A stretch of DNA of 64,000 nucleotides from Streptomyces minutiscleroticus (GTDB taxonomy: Bacteria; Actinomycetota; Actinomycetes; Streptomycetales; Streptomycetaceae), in NCBI RefSeq assembly GCF_014650875.1, contig NZ_BMVU01000041.1:1-64000 (forward strand), written 5' to 3'. The notes beneath the pieces were generated by a model. It had not been told where the DNA came from and ran no database searches. It saw only the letters and a program-made list of their open reading frames with translations. The position numbers and the translations under genes were made by a program. Positions 1 through 8,188 of the stretch are shown here, piece by piece; the stretch's first letter is position 1, and each line of letters opens with the position of its first letter.

Positions 1-96
1 ATCGCCGCCGCCTACCCCCTCGCCCAGGCCGCCCGGGCCCAGCAGGCCGGCGACGCCGGCCACAACCGCGGCAAGCTCGTCCTCACCCTCGACTGA
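1..96 (+). CDS. C-terminal end of a quinone-type (MDR) oxidoreductase, partial
   Basis: The reading frame is open from the first base and stops at 94-96, giving the last 31 residues of a protein that starts outside the window. The end, with AYPLAQAARAQQ followed by HNRGKLVLTLD, matches the usual C-terminus of NADP-dependent zinc-free alcohol dehydrogenase/quinone oxidoreductases, where the last helix is followed by a GK-V-L strand. The same ending pattern is seen in the full-length paralogue at 45323-46228. Substrate cannot be told from this fragment. Confidence 0.7.
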   Translation: MAAAYPLAQAARAQQAGDAGHNRGKLVLTLD

Positions 97-176
97 AACC
101 ACGGCGGACAGGCCGCGGCACCCCGACCGGCGGAGCGTTCCGTCGAGCGGGGTGCCACGGCTGCTGCCTGCACCTC

Positions 177-521
177 GTGATCGAATACATGGCGAAGGAG
201 ACCCCCTCATGCCCAACGCCCCGCATGCCGAGCACCGTCGGCGACCTCCGCCTGCCGCACCGCCCGGCCATGACCGCGACGCCGCGGGACCGGCCCGTCC
301 CGGAGGGTGCCCCGGCCGCACCGAACGCCGCCCACAACGCCCACTACGCCCGCCGGGCCTCGCACGGGCTCACCCCCACCGAGGAGCCCCCAGCCCTTTC
401 CCGATGGTCAGGACTGCCGGCTGACCTTCAGCGCCCACCGCTCCGGCCACCTTCCACGGCGGCGCGACGGGCCGCACCGACCACCCACCCGCGCTCTTTG
501 AGGAACGAGGAACAGCGATGA
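177..521 (+). pseudogene. Decayed N-terminal fragment of an Old Yellow Enzyme-type alkene reductase
   Basis: In this frame the stretch GDLRLPHRPAM, then TPRDRPVPEGAP, then HYARRASHGLTPTEE follows the order of the N-terminus of FMN-dependent OYE/N-ethylmaleimide reductases (family pattern GDL-LPNR-VMAPMTR-RA, then YYAQRAS-GLI-TEG). About 70 residues are recognisable (roughly 233-420). Key positions are changed (MTATPRD for MAPMTRN), and the remaining ~280 residues of the barrel are absent. The frame runs on to a TGA overlapping the ATG of the MarR gene at 518. I read this as the relic of an alkene reductase once controlled by the adjacent MarR gene. Seen: residue pattern. Inferred: family. Confidence 0.5.
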
Positions 522-997
522 CCGATCCCGCGGACAGGACCCCCAGCACAGCACGCGACGGACGCCTGAGCTACGCGGTCTTCCAGCTCGCCCGGGCCCA
601 CCGCGGCTACGCCTCCGCCATGCTGCGCGAGATGGAACTGCACCCGGGACAGGAACTGCTGCTCATGCAGCTGTTCGACCGGGACGGCCAGACCCAGTCC
701 GAACTCCTGGAGAGCGTGGGCCTTGACCACTCCACCGTCTCCAAGTCCCTGCGCCGGATGCAGGACGCCGGCCTGGTCAGCAAGGAGCCGGCCGAGCACG
801 ACCGGCGGGCGGTGATCGTGCGGCTCACCGACAAGGGCCGCGCCATGAAGAAGCCGATCACGGCCATGTGGCGGACCCTGGAGGAGAGCTCCGTCCAGGA
901 CCTGACGGCGGAAGAGATCGAGGCATTCGTCACCGTCGCCTACAAGATCGAGCAAGCGGTCAAGGACCGAGACCGCCCCCACGGCGAACGGAGCTGA
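518..997 (+). CDS. MarR-family transcriptional regulator
   Basis: The 159-residue product has the length and layout of a MarR winged-helix dimer. A helix-turn-helix spans about residues 55-85 (QSELLESVGL then HSTVSKSLRRM), followed by the conserved wing with DRRAVIVRLTDKG near 95-107 and a C-terminal dimerisation helix. The ATG is preceded by GAGGAACGAGGAACAGCG, which gives a plausible ribosome site. MarR proteins usually repress a neighbouring oxidoreductase or efflux gene and release DNA on binding phenolic or oxidising ligands. Here the likely upstream target is only a decayed alkene-reductase fragment, so the regulator may be orphaned. Confidence 0.93.
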   Translation: MTDPADRTPSTARDGRLSYAVFQLARAHRGYASAMLREMELHPGQELLLMQLFDRDGQTQSELLESVGLDHSTVSKSLRRMQDAGLVSKEPAEHDRRAVIVRLTDKGRAMKKPITAMWRTLEESSVQDLTAEEIEAFVTVAYKIEQAVKDRDRPHGERS

Positions 998-1329
998 GTC
1001 CGCGCACCGCATCCCCGTATGCGGAAGGACCGGCAACACGCGGCGGACGACTGTGACCCCCGCCCGGCACGCCACCGAACCGATCGCCGATGAGGTGGCC
1101 GGGACACCATTGTGCGGCTGGCACCGGTCCCGTGACCCGCTGCCCGGCGGCATCGGGACAGTCGAGGGAGGCCACCCGACGACGCGACGTCCAGGCACTG
1201 GGTACCGGCCCCTTCGAAGAACCACCTCGACCCGCATCAGCGCCCGGTTGCCGACCGCGAACGGTGCGTGCGGTGGCGCCGTGCCTGCTGCCGCGCGAGG
1301 CCGGTGCGCCGGTCGGTACGGTGGCCGGC
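998..1329. other. Gene-free stretch between MarR and SMI1/KNR4 genes
   Basis: Frames are open here only because of high GC content. None shows a recognisable domain or a ribosome site. The longest candidate is an upstream in-frame extension of the SMI1 gene from 1090, whose composition (Arg/Pro-rich, no domain) does not look coding. Confidence 0.5.
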
Positions 1330-1977
1330 ATGGACGAGCAGGAATTACGTGTCTTGCTGGGGGCGCAACGGGCGGCGGCCGAGGCGCGACAGGTCACCGA
1401 CGCGTGGCGGCGTATCGAGGCGTGGCTGGAGGCGCACGCTCCGGGGACGCTGGCCGCGCTGCGGCCGGGCGCCCTGGTGACGGAGGTCGCCGCGCTGCAG
1501 GAACGGATCGGGGTGCGGATACCGCCTGGACTGAAGGCGTTGTGGAGGGAGCATGCCGGGGTGCACGACCTGCCTTGGGCTGCGTTCCTGCTCGGCGACT
1601 GGGCGCTGATGGACTTCGAATCGGTGGCCGAGGTGTACGAGCGGATGCGGGACTTCCATCGCCGCGACGGCAGTGAGGAGTGCGTGATCTGGCGCGCCGC
1701 GTGGATCCCCGTCTGCTCCTTCACCGCTCGCGACCACACCTCGGGCCTGTTCCTGGACGCCGAGACCGGGCGGATGCACCACTGGGACCGGTACGGGGAC
1801 CGCACACCGCGCTACGAGTCCCTGACGACCTACCTGGAGGAGATGGCGGACCGGTTGGAGGCGCCGTCGCTGATGACGGGTGAGAGACCGGGCCTGCTGG
1901 ACCTGCGCGCCCTGGTGTGGGGACCGCCGTCGGACGCCGGCCGGGCGGCCGCGTGGGAGCCCTTTTCCGAAGGCTGA
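1330..1977 (+). CDS. SMI1/KNR4 (SUKH) family protein
   Basis: The 215-residue product has the SUKH pattern. An N-terminal helix (residues 1-40) is followed by PGALVTEVAALQERIGVRIP, the acidic/hydrophobic core ALWREHAGVHD, then LGDWALMDFESV and a late strand pair ending in GRMHHWDRYGD. SUKH proteins are known as immunity proteins of polymorphic toxins and as general partner-binding proteins. No toxin gene lies next to it, so a toxin-immunity role is only a possibility. The ATG at 1330 was chosen because it starts the domain cleanly; the longer open frame upstream is Arg/Pro-rich and unlike the family. Confidence 0.85.
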   Translation: MDEQELRVLLGAQRAAAEARQVTDAWRRIEAWLEAHAPGTLAALRPGALVTEVAALQERIGVRIPPGLKALWREHAGVHDLPWAAFLLGDWALMDFESVAEVYERMRDFHRRDGSEECVIWRAAWIPVCSFTARDHTSGLFLDAETGRMHHWDRYGDRTPRYESLTTYLEEMADRLEAPSLMTGERPGLLDLRALVWGPPSDAGRAAAWEPFSEG

Positions 1978-2205
1978 CGGAGCAGTCCGTGCGGGGCGAC
2001 CACCTCGTTTCGTGTGCGAGGGCTTGCCATGCCTTTTCCTCGGCCCGTCGTAGATGTGGCATGTTCATGTATGAGACGCAGAAGGCGCCGGACAGGATCA
2101 GGATCTTGTGGGGTGGGTGCGTCGGTCGAAGAGGGGGAGGCCGAGTGGGGTGACAGGGACCACCTCGCGCACCAGGGAGGGGAATCCACGGATCGTCGTA
2201 CGTTC

Positions 2206-2463
2206 GTGTCTCGTCGTGGAGCGCGTCGGCTGGCTGTGGCCGTCGCCGTCACGTCCGGGGTGCTGCCGTCGGCCGCGACGGCGACGGTGGCCGCGGACCC
2301 GCCCGCCGTCGCGGAGGCCGTGGTCCCGGCCGCCGAGCGCACGACCGACCTGGCGGCGTCGCTCCAGGCGCCCGAGCAGATCAGGGGCGCGGACGGGGCC
2401 GGCACGCTGCTGAGCGGTTCGAGCCGGCCGGCACGCTGCCGAGCGCGCCGCCCGGCCGCCTGA
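2206..2463 (+). CDS. Short putative exported protein, possibly a truncated remnant
   Basis: A GTG at 2206 opens an 85-residue frame that starts with basic residues (SRRGARRL) and continues with AVAVAVTSGVLPSAATATVA, a fair Sec-type signal peptide with an AxA-like end near residue 28. The rest is short and ends in Arg-rich sequence without a domain. Streptomyces secreted FG-GAP or protease-like proteins often begin this way, so this may be the 5' stub of such a gene. No good ribosome site lies at the right spacing. Coding status is uncertain. Confidence 0.3.
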   Translation: MSRRGARRLAVAVAVTSGVLPSAATATVAADPPAVAEAVVPAAERTTDLAASLQAPEQIRGADGAGTLLSGSSRPARCRARRPAA

Positions 2464-2671
2464 CCGGCCGGGCCGGTCGGCTGCAGCGCTGCCCGACCAC
2501 GAGGGGGACGCGCGGCCGTGCAGGATTTCTCACCCGGCCGCGGCTCTCACTGGCCGGCAGACGGCGCACCGACGTGGAAGCGGGAGATCGCACCGAAGGG
2601 CCTGCGCGTTCACTGCCGTGCGCACGCGCGGGCCCTTGCCTGCCTGTACGGCGTGGTGCGGTGCGGGAGTC

Positions 2672-3631
2672 TCAGCGGTAGTCGTCCGCCGTGCCGTCCT
2701 TTCCGCCGTACCTGACGTCCTCGAAGTACGCCCAGGCGTCCGGCCGACTGCCGTCCACGTCCCGCACGCCGTATGCCTCGGCGAGCTCCGCGCTGGAGGC
2801 GGACCTGCCGTTCCAGCGGGCCGCCCGGTCCGGGTCGGCGGCGAGTGCGGCGACCGCGCGGGCGAGGTAGTGCGGTGACTCGGCGATGGCGAAGTCCGGC
2901 TCCTGGGCGACGGCGTCGCGCCAGTTCTCCTCGCTCACGCCGAAGTGGGCGAGCATCTGCTCCGAGCGCAGGAAGCCCGGTGTGACGGCGACGGCCGTGC
3001 CCCCGTACTCCGCCAGCTCCTCGCCCAGCCCGAAGGCGATCCGGATCGGGGCGTTCTTGGCGAGGTCGTAGTAGAGGTTCTCGCGGTAGCGGCGGTTGGA
3101 GGCCGCGGTGCCGTCGGTGACCTCCACGTGCAGCGGCGCGTCCGAGCGGACCAGGAGCGGGAGGGCGAGCGCCGCGGTGATCACGTGCGAGCGCACCCCG
3201 AGTTCCAGGATGCGTAGGCCGTCGGCGAGCGGCGTCTCCCAGCTCTTCTTGCCGAAGACGGAGCCGGTGAGCAGGTGTTCGCCGCCCCAGAGGTCGTTGA
3301 CGAGGATGTCGAGACGCCCCTGTTCGCGGTCGATCCGCTCGACGAGGGCGCGGACCTGGTCCTCGTCCAGGTGATCGGTGGGGACGGCGATGCCGGTGCC
3401 GCCGGCCGCCGTGACCAGCTCCGCGCTCTCCTCGATGGTCTCCGTCGTCCGGCCGACCTCGCTGGCGCGCTCTCGGGTGGTGCGGCCGGTGACGTAGACG
3501 GTGGCGCCGGCCCGGCCGAGTTCGACGGCCAGAGCACGTCCGGCCCCGCGGGTGGCCCCGGCGACGAGCGCGATCCGGCCGGCCAGTGGGCCCTCCTGGC
3601 CGGTGTACTGGGTGGTGGAGTCCTTGTCCAT
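2672..3631 (-). CDS. Short-chain dehydrogenase/reductase (SDR)
   Basis: The 319-residue product begins with a nucleotide-binding loop AGATRGAGRAL (residues about 24-34, pattern TGxxxGxG). It then has the NTGRT/TGRTTRERA segment and the Asn of LDILVNDLWGG, and an active-site YDLAKN (YxxxK). TPGFLRSEQML follows the active site as in the family. It is longer than classical SDRs (~250) because of an extended C-terminus with HYLARAVAALAADPD, seen in a Streptomyces subgroup of NAD(P) oxidoreductases. Substrate is unknown. The start ATG at 3631 was preferred over the longer open frame because the extension is low in conserved sequence. Confidence 0.9.
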   Translation of the reverse strand: MDKDSTTQYTGQEGPLAGRIALVAGATRGAGRALAVELGRAGATVYVTGRTTRERASEVGRTTETIEESAELVTAAGGTGIAVPTDHLDEDQVRALVERIDREQGRLDILVNDLWGGEHLLTGSVFGKKSWETPLADGLRILELGVRSHVITAALALPLLVRSDAPLHVEVTDGTAASNRRYRENLYYDLAKNAPIRIAFGLGEELAEYGGTAVAVTPGFLRSEQMLAHFGVSEENWRDAVAQEPDFAIAESPHYLARAVAALAADPDRAARWNGRSASSAELAEAYGVRDVDGSRPDAWAYFEDVRYGGKDGTADDYR

Positions 3632-3981
3632 GCCACCACCGTGCACACTAAAGACGACAGCCCACGTCACCTTTTTCCGGGAAGTTCCCGCGCACACGGC
3701 CAGGCCGCGCTCCCGCTTCATGGAGTCGACGGCGGAGCGGCGGAGCGGGATGGCCCACCGCAGTACCCCGCTCGCTTCGGTGCGCTTGTGGTGCGGAGCT
3801 GACAGGACACACGCGGCGGACGTCCGTACGTGCACGCCGGCCTGGGCGGACGGCCGGTTCCGCCGTGGAGCACCGACCGTCCGGGCGTTCTTCGTCGCCT
3901 TCCGCCTGGGAGTGATCGTGGTCCGGTGCGTCCCCCGTCGCGGGTAGGTTGGATCACTGCTCCAAGAGCCGAGGGGGAGCC
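3632..3981. other. Divergent intergenic region between SDR and a small hypothetical gene
   Basis: This 350-bp region separates a leftward from a rightward gene and so should hold both promoters. I see no clear -35/-10 pair, no repeats and no supported ORF. The open frames inside it lack domains and ribosome sites. Confidence 0.4.
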
Positions 3982-4311
3982 ATGGCACTGGGACGCAAGG
4001 GCGCGCGGCGCATCGTCGTCGACGGCACGACCTACCGCTGGCGACTGCGACGCAGGCCGACCTACTTCCAGGGCCTGGCCTGGACACCGTGCACGTTCGC
4101 GGTCGAGCACGCGGACACCCCGGGAACGACGCTCGTGGTCACCACCGACCAGCCGCACCCGAGCAACTGGATCGGACGCGAGGCCGAGCCGGTCCTGCCG
4201 TCCGACGTCGCCCGAGTCATCGACCGTGCCCTGCGCGAAGGCTGGCTCCCGACAGCCCCGGGCTCCCCTTTCCACCTCGGCCTGTCCGCCGGCTTCACGC
4301 CCTCGCCCTGA
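3982..4311 (+). CDS. Conserved small hypothetical protein, 109 aa
   Basis: The ATG at 3982 follows a strong ribosome site (GAGGGGGAGCC). The product contains RRIVVDGTTYRWRLRRRPTY, then a hydrophobic strand around CTFAVEHA, the PSNWIG turn and a helix VARVIDRALREGWLP. This looks like a small alpha/beta protein of a kind common in actinomycetes, but I do not know its function. It stands alone between intergenic gaps. Confidence 0.75.
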   Translation: MALGRKGARRIVVDGTTYRWRLRRRPTYFQGLAWTPCTFAVEHADTPGTTLVVTTDQPHPSNWIGREAEPVLPSDVARVIDRALREGWLPTAPGSPFHLGLSAGFTPSP

Positions 4312-4718
4312 GTGAAGCGGGGGAGTACCGCTTCAGGAACTCGATCCGAGCCGGTTCCGACTGCTGCGATCGACCGGAGCGACGGTCGGACAGGATGCCG
4401 ATGAACGCTCCCGTCCTGTGTCGTCGGTGGCAGCCGTAGACGTCGGGTGGCCGCTCACGCCGTCAGCCGAGCAGCACGGCAGGGGGCGCGAGCGGGCGGT
4501 GAAGCAGCCCTTCGACGAGGCGCTCGCAGAAGCGTGCGCGGTGCCGCTCCATCGCGCTCCGCCTGCGCGAGTTCGCCGTCCTGGGCTCTGTGGCCGTGCA
4601 ACCTCCGTGGCGGTGCGCAGCGTCTCCAACAGTGGCACACGGGCGCCCCTTCGACAGTGAGTGGCATACGGGCGACCGCAGCCGCTGTTCGCTCACCACA
4701 TCGTTCGGGAGGCACCCC
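4312..4718. other. Gene-free stretch with a short direct repeat
   Basis: No supported ORF is present. Two near-identical 14-mers (AGTGGCACACGGGCG and AGTGGCATACGGGCG, starting near 4632 and 4660) lie about 28 bp apart, just upstream of the gene at 4719. They could be regulator half-sites, but nothing else supports this. Confidence 0.35.
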
Positions 4719-5222
4719 ATGGCCCTGGTCGGCCTGTTCTGGATCACCGAGGACTGCGTCTACGTGGGGGCCGAGCCGGTCGGTGCGGCGACCGGGGTCC
4801 GGCTGACGGAGGACGGTGTCGAAACCCTGGGACTTGATCAGGGCAGGTCGTGGACGTGGAGCCAGGTGCGGCGGATCGAAGTCCGCGACGTGGCCGTGCG
4901 GTCCACCGCCCGGCGGCTGGTGTCCGTGGCTCTCGACAGCCTGCTCGTGGCGGTGACCGGAGACGGTGAGCTTCCGGCCTCCTACACGGTGTGCGTGGAC
5001 GCCACCGACGGTCCCGTCGAGGTGAGCGTGGCGTCCGCCGTCGCCGGCGGCATCTACTCGCCCGTCGAGTACGAACTGTCCTGCGCGCTCCTGACACGGC
5101 TCGCCGACGGCGGTACGGCAGTCGGCGAGCTGCTCGCGTGGCGTCGTGACCACGCCACCGACAGCACCCCGTCCCGCGAGGAGCGTGAGGCACTGCTGCG
5201 CAAGTGGACCAGCAGCCACTGA
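4719..5222 (+). CDS. Conserved hypothetical protein, 167 aa
   Basis: The ATG at 4719 has a GGGAGG ribosome site 6 bases upstream. The product alternates beta-rich segments (ALVGLFWITEDCVYVGAEP, GVRLTEDGVETL, WSQVRRIEVRDVAVR) and ends with a helix EEREALLRKWTSSH. This pattern occurs in Streptomyces proteins of unknown function that look like small beta-barrel/PH-like folds. No signal peptide or membrane segment is visible. It has no obvious operon partner. Confidence 0.75.
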   Translation: MALVGLFWITEDCVYVGAEPVGAATGVRLTEDGVETLGLDQGRSWTWSQVRRIEVRDVAVRSTARRLVSVALDSLLVAVTGDGELPASYTVCVDATDGPVEVSVASAVAGGIYSPVEYELSCALLTRLADGGTAVGELLAWRRDHATDSTPSREEREALLRKWTSSH

Positions 5223-5348
5223 CCCGGGCCTTCGGCCAGGGCTTTCCGCACCGGACGCCGACACGCCACTGTCGTCTTCGTCAGCGCTGTTGTGCAGCCG
5301 GGCCCGGACGGAGCCGTTTCCCCGCGCCGCACGAGGTGCGCTCGCCTC

Positions 5349-5765
5349 TCAGCGCCGGGCCGGGGCTCCCTCGGGCTGCGGCCGCTGCGGAGCCGCCCGG
5401 TCGGCGAGGCGGTTGTTGCGTTCGATGGTGGGGACGTGCTGCTCGGCCCAGGACCGCAGCGCGGCGAGCGGTGTCTCCAGGGAGAGCCCCAGTTCGGTGA
5501 GCCGGTAGTGGACGTGGGGCGGCACGGTGGGTTCGACGCGCCGGGCGGCCAGGCCGTCGCGGACGAGACTCTGCAGGGTGGCGGAGAGCATCTTCTGCGA
5601 GATGCCCGGTATACGGCGCCGCAGCTCGCCGAAGCGGACCTCGCCCGGGGCCGCCTCGGCGAGCACCTTGACCGTCATGGAGGTCCACTTGGTGCCGATC
5701 CGGTCCAGCAGCTGCCGGGTCGGGCACAGCGGATCGAAGAGGTCACCGCGCTGGGACCTGGTCAC
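5349..5765 (-). CDS. HxlR-family transcriptional regulator
   Basis: The product (138 residues from GTG at 5765) has the HxlR winged-helix signature. CPTRQLLDRIGTKWT is followed by VRFGELRRRIPGISQKMLS, LVRDGLAARRVEPTVPPHVHY and LTELGLSLETPL. HxlR proteins act as dimers, usually repressing a divergent redox or detoxification gene. Here that gene is the hydrolase at 5870. A longer in-frame start at 5855 would overlap the hydrolase promoter. The GTG at 5765 has AGGTGG upstream and begins close to where family members begin, so I prefer it, with modest certainty. Confidence 0.88.
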   Translation of the reverse strand: MTRSQRGDLFDPLCPTRQLLDRIGTKWTSMTVKVLAEAAPGEVRFGELRRRIPGISQKMLSATLQSLVRDGLAARRVEPTVPPHVHYRLTELGLSLETPLAALRSWAEQHVPTIERNNRLADRAAPQRPQPEGAPARR

Positions 5766-5869
5766 CTGAAGCTCACCACCTGTGGGGAAAGTGCCGTCTT
5801 GGAGGCTCCCAGGATAGTTCCTTACCGTTTTCTGGTCACCGATGGTTACCACCACGTCCGGAGTTTCCC

Positions 5870-6730
5870 GTGCCCGAACTCAACCGCGTCCGGATCAACG
5901 GCATCGACGTCAACGTCGCCTCGGCCGGTACCGGACCCGCTGTCCTGCTCCTGCACGGCTTCCCCCACACCTGGCGGCTGTGGAGCGAGGTCATGGCGGA
6001 CCTGTCCGCCCACTACCGGGTCATCGCGCCGGACCTGCGCGGGTTCGGCGCGAGCACCCGGGCCGACACGGGGTACGACGCGGGCGCCCTGGCCGGGGAC
6101 GCCGCCGCCCTGCTGGAGGCGCTGGGGACGTCCTCGGCCACCGTGGTGGGGATCGACGCGGGCACCCCGCCGGCGTTCCTGCTGGCGATGCGCCGCCCCG
6201 ACCTGGTGGAGCGGCTCGTCGTCATGGAGTCCCTGATCGGCACCCTCCCCGGCGCCGAGGAGTTCCTCGCCGGCGGCGCCCCGTGGTGGTTCGGCTTCCA
6301 CGCCGCCGAAGGGCTCGCGGAAAGGGTGCTGGAGGGCAACGAAGCCGCCTACATCGACTGGTTCCTCACCGCGGGCACGCTCGGCGAGGGCGTGGCGGCG
6401 CCGATACGGGAGGCGTTCATCCACGCGTACACCGGGAGGGAGGCACTGCGCTGCGCCTTCTCCTACTACCGGGCCCTGCCCCGAAGCGCCGCCCAGATCG
6501 AGGAGGCGGTCGCCGGGGCGCGGCTGACAGTGCCGACGATGGCCATCGGAGCCCATCCGGTCGGCAAGGCGCTGGAGCACCAGCTGCGCCCGATCGCCGA
6601 CGACCTCACCGGGCGTGTCATCGAGGACTGCGGCCACATCATCCCCCTGCACCGCCCCGACGCGCTGCTCGCCCTGCTGCGGCCCTTCCTGGCAGGTCGG
6701 CGTCCCGCGCCGATGCCGGCGGACCGCTGA
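5870..6730 (+). CDS. Alpha/beta hydrolase with Asp nucleophile (epoxide hydrolase/dehalogenase type)
   Basis: This 286-residue product starts at GTG 5870, 6 bases after CCGGAG. It shows the oxyanion motif HGFPHTW, the strand-turn VIAPDLRGFGAS, a nucleophile elbow VVGIDAGTPPAF (Asp in place of the usual Ser of GxSxG) and the terminal His in DCGHIIPLHRPD. An Asp at the elbow is typical of epoxide hydrolases and haloalkane dehalogenases. It is divergent from the HxlR gene, which probably controls it. The substrate cannot be deduced. Confidence 0.88.
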   Translation: MPELNRVRINGIDVNVASAGTGPAVLLLHGFPHTWRLWSEVMADLSAHYRVIAPDLRGFGASTRADTGYDAGALAGDAAALLEALGTSSATVVGIDAGTPPAFLLAMRRPDLVERLVVMESLIGTLPGAEEFLAGGAPWWFGFHAAEGLAERVLEGNEAAYIDWFLTAGTLGEGVAAPIREAFIHAYTGREALRCAFSYYRALPRSAAQIEEAVAGARLTVPTMAIGAHPVGKALEHQLRPIADDLTGRVIEDCGHIIPLHRPDALLALLRPFLAGRRPAPMPADR

Positions 6731-6893
6731 GAGAACCGACACCCTCCGGCAACTCTCCGCCGTCGACACCGCGGTGATCCCGCTCAATGCCCTCGGCGGA
6801 CTCCGAACGCCGGGACGGGCAAGGCAACGTGTTCCGAGGCGCCGCAGATTGACGCAGGCGCAACCTGCCCGCCCACGGGTCGTTGGGCGGGCC

Positions 6894-7388
6894 ATGGGCA
6901 GGCAGAAGCAGGGCAAGCAGCACGGGGAGCGGCCGCCGACCCCCGCCGACGGAGTGCACGAGACCCTGTTCATCGTGGCGCGCGCCGAGTGGCTCGGCTA
7001 CATCACCGGCCAGGGCGATCACCCGCTGGGGTACGCGACCGTCGGGGAGGACTACGACACGGTGATGGCGTCCGTCGCCGGCTTCGCCGACCACCGCAAG
7101 CAGGACGACGGAACGTGGCTGCCCTCCCTCGACACGCGCGACGGCCGGCCGGGGCGGACACTGCAGCCGCACGAGCCGGTGACCACGCTGCACCGATCGG
7201 TCACGATCGCCTCGTTCCTCGCTGACAGCAGCCTTCCGCCCGAGGCGGTCGTACTGCACACCATCGGCATGGACCCGTACCGCTTCCTCGCCGTCTACCG
7301 GGAGCAGCACCCACACCAGACGCCGGTCGCCTCGCGCATGTGGACCGGCATCCAGAACGTCAGGATGACTCCGGTCCCGTCTTCCTAG
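6894..7388 (+). CDS. Hypothetical protein, 164 aa
   Basis: The ATG at 6894 follows GGGCGGGCC and begins MGRQKQGKQHG, a basic tail, before a conserved-looking core: VHETLFIVARAEWLGYITG, VGEDYDTVMASVAGFADHR and MDPYRFLAVYREQHP. I do not recognise the family. There is no signal peptide or membrane segment. The strong hairpin at 7400 ends the unit. The longer open frame from 6615 overlaps the hydrolase and is rejected. Confidence 0.65.
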   Translation: MGRQKQGKQHGERPPTPADGVHETLFIVARAEWLGYITGQGDHPLGYATVGEDYDTVMASVAGFADHRKQDDGTWLPSLDTRDGRPGRTLQPHEPVTTLHRSVTIASFLADSSLPPEAVVLHTIGMDPYRFLAVYREQHPHQTPVASRMWTGIQNVRMTPVPSS

Positions 7389-7399
7389 ATCACGGTACG

Positions 7400-7429
7400 A
7401 ACCGAATCGATGAGCGCGACGATTCGGTT
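7400..7429 (+). terminator. Intrinsic terminator hairpin between convergent units
   Basis: AACCGAATCG (7400-7409) pairs perfectly with CGATTCGGTT (7420-7429) across a 10-base loop and is followed by a T. It lies 11 bases after the stop of the 6894 gene and just past the 3' end of the leftward phosphotransferase remnant, so it may serve both directions. Confidence 0.7.
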
Positions 7430-7476
7430 TGCGGGCCACCGTCGCGTACGCCGGTGTGACGGACCGCCGGGTCGCA

Positions 7477-7836
7477 TCACGCGGGTTGCGGTGGTTGTCC
7501 CAGGCCCGTGCGGCACGCTGCACGGGCCGCACCCGGTCGCCGGCGGCTGCTGGAGTCCCACAGCCGCCGCTGGGCCCGGGGGAGGGCGTTCAGGCCCTCG
7601 CCCGGCGCGTCCTCCCATGCCGGGTGTGCGGCGGTCTCGCGCTTCTGCGTCCATACCCGCGGGTGGTCCAGGGGGAGACCCTTGACGAACAGGTCGCGCT
7701 CGGGTGTCCGGACCAGGGCGGCGATGGCGTTGTTACGACCCGCGCTCACGGCCTCGGCGCCGGTCACGGTCCCGCTGTGCCTCTCGATCAGGCGCAGCAC
7801 TGTGCCCGGCAGGTCGGTCAGGCGCGGTGTGGGCAC
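7477..7836 (-). pseudogene. Truncated aminoglycoside-type phosphotransferase (N-terminal part only)
   Basis: From a GTG at 7836 with a good GGAGGA ribosome site, the first ~85 residues follow the N-lobe of APH/choline-kinase-like proteins: TVLRLIERHSG, then AVSAGRNNAIAALV, then RDLFVKGLPLDHPRV. After RAQRRLW the frame turns into Arg/Ser-rich sequence and stops. The whole catalytic C-lobe (Brenner HxD and DxD motifs) is missing, since intact members are about 300 residues. The expression signals look intact, so a short peptide could still be made, but it cannot be a kinase. Confidence 0.6.
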
Positions 7837-8188
7837 GAGAGTCCTCCAGAAAGGGACAGGGTCGGGGCAGCGTCCCGCACGCGACGGGCATGGGTACGGG
7901 TACTGGTGCTGGTACTGGTACGGACAGCCTGGCAGCTGCGGGGCAGTACCGGCTGGAAGAGAGCTGGGAGAGAGCTGGGAGATCGACCCCGAGGACCTGG
8001 CACACCTCTCGTGGTAGTGGTGACCCTGCGGCCGGGGTCCAGGAAGGCTGCCTGGCCGCAGGCGACGTCTGGAGGGCGAGCCGCTGTGAACCACCGTCCG
8101 CGGCGGGGGCGCCGTGGACCGCACTCCGGCCGGCGAGGGAACGGCCGTGCCGTCGGCGGTGTGCCGTCTCCGTCCGCGGCACGGCCGG
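7837..8188. other. Gene-free stretch with simple-sequence tandem repeats
   Basis: Two small repeats occur here. One is a run of GGTAC/GGTACT/GGTGCT units at about 7888-7922. The other is a perfect 11-bp tandem, GAGAGCTGGGA twice, at about 7959-7980. I see no ORF with a domain. This is the upstream region of the broken phosphotransferase gene. Confidence 0.45.
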
